Below the pieces are notes generated by a model. The model was not told the origin of the DNA. It worked only from the letters and a program-made list of their open reading frames with translations, and ran no database searches. Below, piece by piece: positions 56,388 to 64,000 of a stretch of DNA of 64,000 bases (position 1 is its first letter; each line of letters starts with the position of its first letter). Where the stretch lies: positions 372,001 to 436,000 of the forward strand of contig JASVEC010000023.1 of assembly GCA_030770535.1 (NCBI GenBank), read 5' to 3'. Origin of the DNA: Batkoa obscura (Eukaryota > Entomophthoromycota > Entomophthoromycetes > Entomophthorales > Batkoaceae). A program made the translations under genes and the position numbers.

Positions 56388-58851
56388 GGGGCTGTCCTAA
56401 TTGGTTTCAGAATCTACTTAGAAATTAATCCAAATTTAAAATTCCAAGTTTGTGTTCAATATAACGGTTAAATCTAAAAAGCCTAAAATTAAATGTCTCT
56501 ATTTAAAACTTATTTTAATTGTTTCCTTTTCTTAAATAGCTAATTTTCCTAACTATATATTTTATGTTAGTTCTGTTAGATATTTAACAGATATATAATA
56601 TATAACTATATGATTATATAATTATATAAATACATAATTATATAAACACAGTTATTTGACTTTATTTGACTTTATTTTTTGTTGAAATAAAAATAAAATG
56701 CAAACTTTCATAACTAAACTTCGAAATGGAATTTTTGAAAACTTCAATACAATAGGGAGGAGTACACAATATAAACATTGTAATTCATTTACATCAATTT
56801 TAAGAGCTACTTATAACAACCCAAGGTTCATGGAATTTTATAATAAAACAAAACAAAGAAAAGATATATTATCAAAGTTTACTATCGATAATAATAAACT
56901 TAATCAAGTAATGTATAAAATTAGTGCTTTAAGGGAAACAGGAAACAAAAGTCAGCAAGTAGCGTTATTATCAACTATAGCTTCAGTATATTCTTTTGAT
57001 GAATGTAAGAGTTTTGGGTTTAATATAAATAGAAATCAATATGATTATTCAAAAACAAGTAATAATAATAAAATATCAACATTAAAACCTATTATTAAAA
57101 ATACAAAAAAAATTAAAGATGACCAAATTGAAACTATCATACAATATTTACTAAATGATTCAACTATTTCATCAAGATTTAATAAAAAAAATAACGATAG
57201 TAAATATTCATCAGATAATATATATATATTAAATAAAAGTAGAAGAATGATATATAGTAAATATTTGAATGATCTAAGAGATAAAGCAGTAGCCAGGTCA
57301 ACGTTCTTTAAATATATACTAACTAATTTCAAAAATCCAGCAAGAAAAACGGATCTATGTAATATATGTACCCAGTATACAGTTAGAAAAAAGTTATTTG
57401 AAAATAAAATAAATACAGCAAAAAACAAAGCAGAGATAGAAGAAATTTTCAACGAAGAAGAAAAATTATACAAATTACATAAATTCTGTGTTGATACTCA
57501 AAAAAACACATTTAATGAAACTATCAAAAAATTAAATAACAAAAGTTGTATAATAGTTTTAGATTTTAAACAAAATATGGAAATAGGGACAAGACCAGAT
57601 TCAATAAATTTAGATCATTATAATAAACAAGCTATATCAGTATTAGGCTTTGGTGTATTATATTTAAAAGATGATAAAACAATAGGCAAAGTTTACTTGG
57701 ATTATTTATCTGAAATATTGAATCATGATTCAGCATATGCAGGAGATTGTTTAATCGATTTAATCTCTACAGAGCTTCTATTTAAAAAGTTTACAAAAAT
57801 TAATATATGGGCAGATACAGGAAATCATTTTAGATCCCAAGAGTTCTTACATTATATGTTTAAAGAAATTCATAAAATAAATAGTAGTTTGAATGTTAAT
57901 CTTAATTTTTTTGCTGAGCATCATGGAAAAAGTATAGTTGATGGACATTTTGGAAACCTTTCAAAATGGAAAAGTAGTTTTGAAGCGTTAGGTAAAATAG
58001 AAGATATCGATCAATTAATTTCAAGATTTGAGGCTTTTATTTGTGAGCATAATAAAATTAATAACTCGACTGTTAATAATGGGAAAACAGATATAATTTT
58101 TAAAAAGTATAAAAGAAACAAAAATACAAAAAGAATAATAGAGATGCAGGGCATTAAGAAGTATTTACATTTTATTAAACATAACAATAAACTACATTGT
58201 TATCCAGTATCTGATACATCAAAAAAAAGCGATATAGTCCCAATTAAAGTTATAGAGTCTATAGAAAACAGAAAAATTAAAAGATCGATCCCAGCTTACC
58301 TTACGAAGATAACAGAGAATTTAAAAATTTCGATATTTACTAAGCAAGTAAGTAGTTTGTTGAATGATAGAAATAGATTGTTAAATGTTAGGATTACTTA
58401 AGTTATTAATAGCTAAGTTAATAAATAGTCAAAGAACAAGTAACTGTAATAATATGTAAAAACTATTATTACTTGTACTATATAGGGATGGTCAATTATA
58501 GTTTTGGGGCTGACCACTCCCTCCCATGCAGCTATTTATTAACTTGGCAATATATTAATAATGTAATTATAACATTAAAGTAGTTTATTTATTTGATAAT
58601 AAATCTACGATGTTGGTTATAAAGCAGTTGATAATAAATATTTCTCAATTAAGCTTTATAAGAACATGTATTTAAGATCTAGTAGAAATTCAACTAACTT
58701 ACAGTATGAGCTATAATATAATGGTTTAGAACTGTGTTTGGGTACTTTTGTTTTAATAAAAGATGTGATTTTATAGAATTTTAAGCGAAGTTTTTAAAAT
58801 ACAAATTTTTTTAAAATTGGATAAAATAATGAAACTAATTCAGACAACCCC
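56388..58851 (+). mobile_element. Full-length TIR DNA transposon, copy 2
   Basis: 2,464 bp, the same length and ends as copy 1, flanked on both sides by ATAT (56384-56387 and 58852-58855). The matching place in arm B (around 51835) reads without the element and with one ATAT, so the empty site is preserved in the same window. About 99% identical to copy 1. Confidence 0.95.
56698..58401 (+). CDS. Transposase of the 2.46-kb transposon, copy 2
   Basis: 567 aa with the same motifs and residue numbers as copy 1 (C221/C224; D289, D373, D415). It differs at only four positions: YIPSNF becomes YILTNF and ESVENRK becomes ESIENRK, with one other change possible. No interruption. Confidence 0.85.
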   Translation: MQTFITKLRNGIFENFNTIGRSTQYKHCNSFTSILRATYNNPRFMEFYNKTKQRKDILSKFTIDNNKLNQVMYKISALRETGNKSQQVALLSTIASVYSFDECKSFGFNINRNQYDYSKTSNNNKISTLKPIIKNTKKIKDDQIETIIQYLLNDSTISSRFNKKNNDSKYSSDNIYILNKSRRMIYSKYLNDLRDKAVARSTFFKYILTNFKNPARKTDLCNICTQYTVRKKLFENKINTAKNKAEIEEIFNEEEKLYKLHKFCVDTQKNTFNETIKKLNNKSCIIVLDFKQNMEIGTRPDSINLDHYNKQAISVLGFGVLYLKDDKTIGKVYLDYLSEILNHDSAYAGDCLIDLISTELLFKKFTKINIWADTGNHFRSQEFLHYMFKEIHKINSSLNVNLNFFAEHHGKSIVDGHFGNLSKWKSSFEALGKIEDIDQLISRFEAFICEHNKINNSTVNNGKTDIIFKKYKRNKNTKRIIEMQGIKKYLHFIKHNNKLHCYPVSDTSKKSDIVPIKVIESIENRKIKRSIPAYLTKITENLKISIFTKQVSSLLNDRNRLLNVRIT

Positions 58852-58886
58852 ATATATTTAACTAAAAACTAATAAAAAATCAATGT

Positions 58887-58981
58887 GGGGATGTATTTTT
58901 GTGTTTACGAATACTAATAATTTTTCTGGCTAAATAGCGCTTAAAAGGTGGAAAAAGTAATGAAACCAAAAAAATACCTCC
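58887..58981. mobile_element. MITE of the GGGG-TIR transposon family, in arm C
   Basis: GGGGATGTATTTTTGTG to AAATACCTCC. It is the inverted counterpart of the MITE at 51711-51805, 36 bp from transposon copy 2. Confidence 0.87.
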
Positions 58982-59197
58982 ATATATTGAAATTCATATA
59001 TGATTAGTTCATAGTAATATCCTTCTTCTTTTATTAAATATAAGGTTTAGAGTCTATAAAAGTTGATTTTACTATTGAAGGTCCAGATTCTTAAATACTA
59101 TAAATTAAAACCACCACAATAATATAGATAGCTGATTAATATACATTATTTAATCTGTTATCAATTACAAATTTGATTTAATTGTTATTATTTTTAA

Positions 59198-59440
59198 AGC
59201 TGTCAGATGGCACACATCTCCATGTCAAGCTCTGGAATATGAACTGACAAGATCATCAACTTTTACTATAACATGAAGTTAAAGTAAACCCTTCCCTCTT
59301 TAGAGACCGTGCTAACCATCATCAACCAACCTTATGAAGTTTTCAATGTTGTTAAACATTGTTACGAAATATACTAAACATGTGATCCTGTAAAGTACAG
59401 TCGATAAGGTTTATTAAAGAAGGTGCATGGTACCTTATAT
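59198..59440 (+). repeat. Conserved 240-bp core, copy C
   Basis: Same strand as copy A (43880-44120), nearly base-identical over the core and diverging just beyond it (ATTATACATCTCTTG against CTTATATATCCCTTA). Confidence 0.88.
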
Positions 59441-60061
59441 ATCCCTTAATTTTAGAGCTTATGGGATCATGTTTCAACTGAACTTTTGAAGCCAATCAAT
59501 ATTGACTACTAAGTTAAAATTTTCAAATTTTCTATTTTTGGTAAATTTCTGTTTATCAAAAATAAACTTGGTCTCCAACTTATTCAAGTAGCAATTTCTC
59601 TTTAAAATCAAATTATTGTTCATAGTAAAAGCCTAATAGGTGAACTTTACTAATCGACCAGCTTGTCGTTGTTTGAGAGTAGGGATGAAGGATTTTATTA
59701 ATAGAATTAGATCAATTAGCTTAAGTTTCTATTTATACAATGTTAGTACTATGTATAGCTTCTATTTATTTGACTATATGTGTTTATTCAATATCTTTTT
59801 TATTATCGAAAATGCTACAAAATAAAGGGCAATTATCTCAAATAAAGCTTGGTATTTCTATAAATATTTCCTTAACCCAAGTATCATAAAATATATAAAA
59901 CATAGAAATAATACTAAATAAAAGTAAATTTTACAATTATTTAATCAAGTATGAGGCAGATAATATCAAAAAATAATATAACATTTATTTCAAAATTAGA
60001 TAAACATTACAAACTATTTTGATTATCATTATATAGTCTTATAAAGGGACTCGAATTTCTA

Positions 60062-60226
60062 CTAATATTGAGCAGGTGGACTAGGGATAGCTTCAGCAGA
60101 AGGAGGACTAGCTATAGCATTATCAGATGGAGGACTAGCAATAGCATTTTCAGATGGAGGACTAGCAATAGCAGCACTAGCTGAAGCAATACATAATGCG
60201 GACAAGAGAGTGGTGGTGAATTTCAT
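60062..60226 (-). CDS. Small secreted repeat peptide, copy C
   Basis: An intact 54-codon copy encoding the same signal peptide and four 9-residue units as copies A and B. Its flanks differ from A by a few bases (for example GTTTACC against GTTTAAC upstream). Confidence 0.75.
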   Translation of the reverse strand: MKFTTTLLSALCIASASAAIASPPSENAIASPPSDNAIASPPSAEAIPSPPAQY

Positions 60227-60502
60227 TATTGTTTATGTTTATAGATTGTTTATATTCATTATAGATTGCTTTTGACCCTTTTATACTTATTAGTAGACAT
60301 TAACTTTATATATGTAAGAAGCTTAGTTAAACATATATATTATGTTTACCATTAAGCTGTAACTTATGTCTTTTAACATGATGTATCATAAGACAAATTA
60401 TTTCAACTTGAGAACTAATGCTGACAAATATGAATTCAATTTTGGCTAATAATGTTTGTAACATTCTTTGCTATATCCTCTAAAGGGAAGTTCCTTCGAA
60501 AT

Positions 60503-60935
60503 GTTTTTATGACTTTGAATGAGCTATATAAATAATACAGTAGATATTTTCCTTGATTATATGCTCCTGTTTTCTACAATTCTTAGAAATAGTATACATA
60601 GTCAAATTATATTAAATCAATTGCCTAAAACCTTCAAGGTCTAAATAAAAATTTTAGAACTGATTGATAGCAACTAATCCCTTAAGGATCCTATGCTATC
60701 TAATATCATATACTACTAATAAGGGCACAGAATCCTTTTTAAGTAACACAATAATCACAGTAGGTTGTTTCACTATTCTATATTTTTTTTTACAACTAAA
60801 TGTCTTTAGCTCATACGTGAGAAAAATGAAGTGAATATCTTGAAAGGTAGCTCTCTGTATAAGTATTTAAAGCTTATTACACCTTCAAGACTAAATTGGA
60901 AACAAAAAGAATGATTCCATTTCATTTTTGTATCT
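60503..60935. other. Diverged continuation of the A/C repeat
   Basis: Weak, gapped similarity to 49440-49900. No gene. Confidence 0.5.
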
Positions 60936-61031
60936 GGGGATGTATTTTTTTGTTTGAGAATTTCACTAATAATATTTTCACTAAAATAACGCTTAAAAAT
61001 GGAAAAGTAATGAAACTAAAAAAACATTCCC
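60936..61031. mobile_element. MITE of the GGGG-TIR transposon family
   Basis: GGGGATGTATTTTTTTG to ACATTCCC with flanks ATCT and ACCT. The open frame across it (60896-61150) is not a gene. Confidence 0.82.
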
Positions 61032-61851
61032 ACCTAATGATTTCAAATAATAGTAAGCTAAATAGCATGTTTATTTTAATAATGCGTAGATATTTAGAAA
61101 TCAGCAGTGTATATGGCAAACCCAAATCGATAAAGGATAAACATGTGTAAAAATAATTTTTATCTTTATGCGCATCGACCAGCAGCTAATATTTATCTGA
61201 ACCAGCGTAATATGGATAGGGCTTGATAATATCTTCCTTAAGGTTCTTGCTGTTAGTAGTTGTTCCAAGCCTATCCTAAAAAGAAATTATTATAGATATT
61301 TCTAGTATGTATTAAATCTTTAATTTTATTTTATTGTTTACCCTAATATAATGAAATATACCTCTTATATATCAATGGATTTAAAAATGTTTAATTATTA
61401 TTTTTCAAAGAGTCAATAAAAATTCAGTGACTATAAGCTACTTAATTCTTTGACTTTTGTTTTGGTAAGCTATAAATACCTAATACGTTCAATAAAACTG
61501 CCTGATTGAGATTTGGTTAATATAAGCGTTTATAGAATTAAACTTGCGATTGTATTTATCAAGTATATTCTAATAGTACCATTATAACATTTTAATTTTA
61601 AAAAGTTAAACATATATATTTGATTGTCAAAATTAGTTAATATAATTTTTTTGAGTTGGTTTATAAATTACGCAATATTCATTTATTACTTACTATTATA
61701 TTTCATGAGTATGTTAATTTGGTAATGTTTTTAATTTATTTAAAATGTATTTAGAAACCAATTAAAACACAAAAAGTTACGAAGAAACAAGTTAATATGT
61801 TTACATTAAATCAAAGATATACTGTGTCATAACGCGATGATAGAAATAGCC
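61032..61851. other. Intergenic, nothing recognised
   Basis: AT-rich sequence. Confidence 0.4.
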
Positions 61852-62637
61852 CTATGACTTTTTGTTAATAACGCCTACGTTATGAAGGATAGTATCGTGA
61901 TCTCCAAATGAATTATTTGTTATTTGAACATTCTCAAATCTTAGTCCTTTTGAATGAGTCAAAAATTCAAGCACTTGCTCTAAGTTTATCAGGATATCTT
62001 CTTGTGAGTCAATTAATAAGTAATTGGGCAACTGATTATAGTTTATTTTTTTTAATGATTCTTTTGAAACAAATTGAGGTGATGCTTTTTTCCATTTATT
62101 TATATCATCTCCAAATGCTGGTATAATGTATTCATTCTTATAGCCTTTGTATCTATTAACTAAAGATGGAATATCAAATATACCACCAATAGAAATAACA
62201 CCTTTAATATTTTTAAGTTGATTCAACTGTTTATTATCATCAGTATAATTACTACCATCTAATGCCATTAAAGCACTCAAATGAGCACCAGCAGAATGAC
62301 CACCTAAATAAATCTTATTATATCCTTTTAAACTAAGTGTGATGTTTGTAAATCCATTTAACGAATCTTTTAAATGAGCTGGATGTTGTATACTTGATAT
62401 CTGATTTTTTTGACTTAATCTATAATGTAAGATAGCAGTAGTGATATTTTTTTCAGCTAATTTATTAGCCATAATTCTACTTGGCTCAATATCTTCACTA
62501 ACCCAAGCACCACCTAATAACCAAACTAACAATGGAGAATCCTTAACATTTGATTTTGGAGTAACTAATTCATAATAATTGTTTTGTTTGATATTGTAAC
62601 TACATCTTAGAATATTAGTAGAACAGCTCTTAAATTC
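61852..62637 (-). pseudogene. 5'-truncated copy of the secreted hydrolase
   Basis: Nearly identical to the middle of the gene at 54233-55126, keeping LVWLLGGAWVSED, GGHSAGAH, the acid segment (DSQEDILIN) and FGDHD. The signal peptide and the first part are missing, and the frame reaches an upstream stop without an ATG (the first Met is at 62532, inside the fold). An unmatched segment of about 12 codons sits after IFEFK. The last residues end early after a frame change (VINKKS). A secreted enzyme is not expected. Confidence 0.82.
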
Positions 62638-62708
62638 GAATATAAGGTGTTATCATCCTTTCTTTAAACGACCACATAGCACTGATTAAAGCAACTCATA
62701 AAGCATGT

Positions 62709-62809
62709 GGAGATGTTTTTTTTAGTTTCATTATTTTTTTCGATTTTTTAAGTACTATTTCAACAAAAAAAATCGTTGGTAAAATTACTAAATAAAAAAA
62801 TACATCCCC
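62709..62809. mobile_element. MITE of the GGGG-TIR transposon family
   Basis: GGAGATGTTTTTTTTAG to ATACATCCCC with flanks ATGT and ATAT. Confidence 0.8.
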
Positions 62810-62959
62810 ATATAACAAAATATAAGTAAATCGAAAAATGAGATTTATATCTATTTTGTTTTGTTGGACTTTTTATACTTTTTAGTAAACTATCATCCCT
62901 TTAAAAAGAACCTCAGTTTAAAACTAATTAAACTTTCTGTTCTTGTATTTTCACCAATT

Positions 62960-63057
62960 GGGGATATATTTTTATGTTTAAGAATTTTGCTATAATCTTT
63001 CCACTCAAATAGCGCTTGAAAAATGGAAAAAGTAATGAAACCAAAAAAAACAGCCCC
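62960..63057. mobile_element. MITE of the GGGG-TIR transposon family
   Basis: GGGGATATATTTTTATG to AAACAGCCCC with AATT on both sides, another clean 4-bp duplication. Confidence 0.9.
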
Positions 63058-64000
63058 AATTGTTCTTTTATTGTCATTAAAATTATTTTCATCTTTTTAT
63101 AACTTTATCTCTTAGTCAAAATAAATATCAAGTTTCCAACAAATCCTTTGTCATTACATTGTATAAAAGAATTTATTAAAATAAATTGAATAAATTTACT
63201 TCTATTTTATTTAGTTTAACTAAATAGTTTCATAACAAACATCATTACATAAGGTAATTATAGTCAAAGATTCACTAACTTTTTTCGAACTTCCAAAAGC
63301 TTTCATCTAAATATTTTATTGGCCAATAATAAAAATAAATAAAGAGACTTCAGATGACTAATTGCAGTAAAATTCAGTATAAGAAAACTCATTAAGGCCA
63401 TAACTTAAATATACATATTATGCATCTAATTGCTTATTTGATTTGGAAATAGTATAAGTGTTTTTATCAAAGCTTTTGATGGCCATAATATTACAATAAA
63501 TAGTATAGCCATTTAAGCAAAGTTATACATAGGGTTATGATTTAAGGTAAACATTATAATATGATAAATAATCTTCAAGATGCTTGTATGTTATGTGTTT
63601 GGATACATTGAATTTTGAAAAGCGGCTACCCTTTAATTGTATTATGATTTTTTATTAAGTAATGCAGTAAAAGCTTATTTTCTATAATTAAAAGATTCTA
63701 AATTTACATGTATTAAAGGACAGATACTAATTTAGATGTAATTGATGTATCTACTCAGTACTATATGGCGGGTTTTACCCCAATGTGTTTTTTAGTTAAA
63801 ACAATTTACATAATACTATAAAATTAATGATAATATTTACTTGGAGCTAATCGTGCCTATAAAATAATAGGTAGTTAATATCTTTTTTTGGTTTTTTTAC
63901 AGATACTTGTTTCAAACAAGCAGCTGATTTATTGTAATTCGCTTTTTTAATAAAGTTTATAGTTTTTTAAAGAGTTCAGTTGGTGATGTTTATCTTTTCA
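63058..64000. other. Intergenic to the end of the window, nothing recognised
   Basis: AT-rich sequence with no supported gene. Confidence 0.4.

Larger units (their letters stand above)
56238..60502. repeat. Inverted repeat arm C, split by transposon copy 2
   Basis: Without the 2,468 bp of transposon plus target duplication it is about 1.8 kb long and is the inverted copy of 50190-51995. It contains tRNA-Pro, a MITE, the 240-bp core and the third secreted-peptide gene in the same order. Confidence 0.9.

Noticed and set aside
60896-61150. 84-codon frame
   Set aside because: It crosses a MITE with both ends and a near target duplication; chance frame.
3519-63057. Recurrent near-identical short sequences considered as a CRISPR array
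   Set aside because: The repeats are dispersed over 60 kb on both strands with target duplications and no regular spacers; they are MITEs in a eukaryotic genome.

Overview
The window is very AT-rich eukaryotic DNA. Host genes are either single-exon or split by very short introns (about 35-60 bp, GT..AG, often GTAAGT donors). The conserved genes are OXA1, the glycine cleavage H protein, a carnitine/acylcarnitine carrier, RNA polymerase I subunit RPA49 and tRNA-Pro. Base composition, intron style and gene content suggest an early-diverging, AT-rich fungus. An Entomophthorales/Conidiobolus-like genome is my best guess, but this is inference: no marker here fixes the species.

Layout. 0.4-5.8 kb: two genes for secreted multi-Kunitz proteins (four and two domains), with a solo LTR and small transposon derivatives between them. 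6.6-39.2 kb: a dispersed family of rhodopsin-like seven-helix receptors (six full-length genes, one 3'-truncated copy, two decayed copies). Interspersed with them are ordinary genes: OXA1 (8.6-9.8 kb), a four-exon MFS-type transporter (11.9-13.4 kb), glycine cleavage H protein (19.9-20.6 kb), carnitine carrier (21.4-22.4 kb) and a 770-residue protein with six helix-turn-helix-like repeats (22.5-24.9 kb). 40.0-41.5 kb: RPA49. 43-64 kb: an accessory, repeat-built region. It holds two nearly identical full-length DNA transposons with intact 567-aa transposases, three copies of a 54-aa secreted repeat-peptide gene, two inverted tRNA-Pro copies, an alpha/beta-hydrolase gene plus a truncated copy, and a large inverted duplication.

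The transposon is 2,464 bp, has GGGG-starting inverted ends and makes 4-bp target duplications. More than 25 elements of about 95-100 bp through the window look like its left and right ends fused together, with the same 4-bp duplications (mostly ATAT). They explain most of the recurring AAGCGCTATTTGAG-type sequence between genes. One nested insertion, and one filled/empty site pair in the inverted duplication, support the duplication length directly.

How the genes relate: the receptors, Kunitz proteins, secreted peptides and secreted hydrolase together suggest a lineage-specific sensing and secretion repertoire, but no operon-like or pathway link is visible. The exon joins given were read by eye from splice signals and reading frame; no transcript evidence was available.
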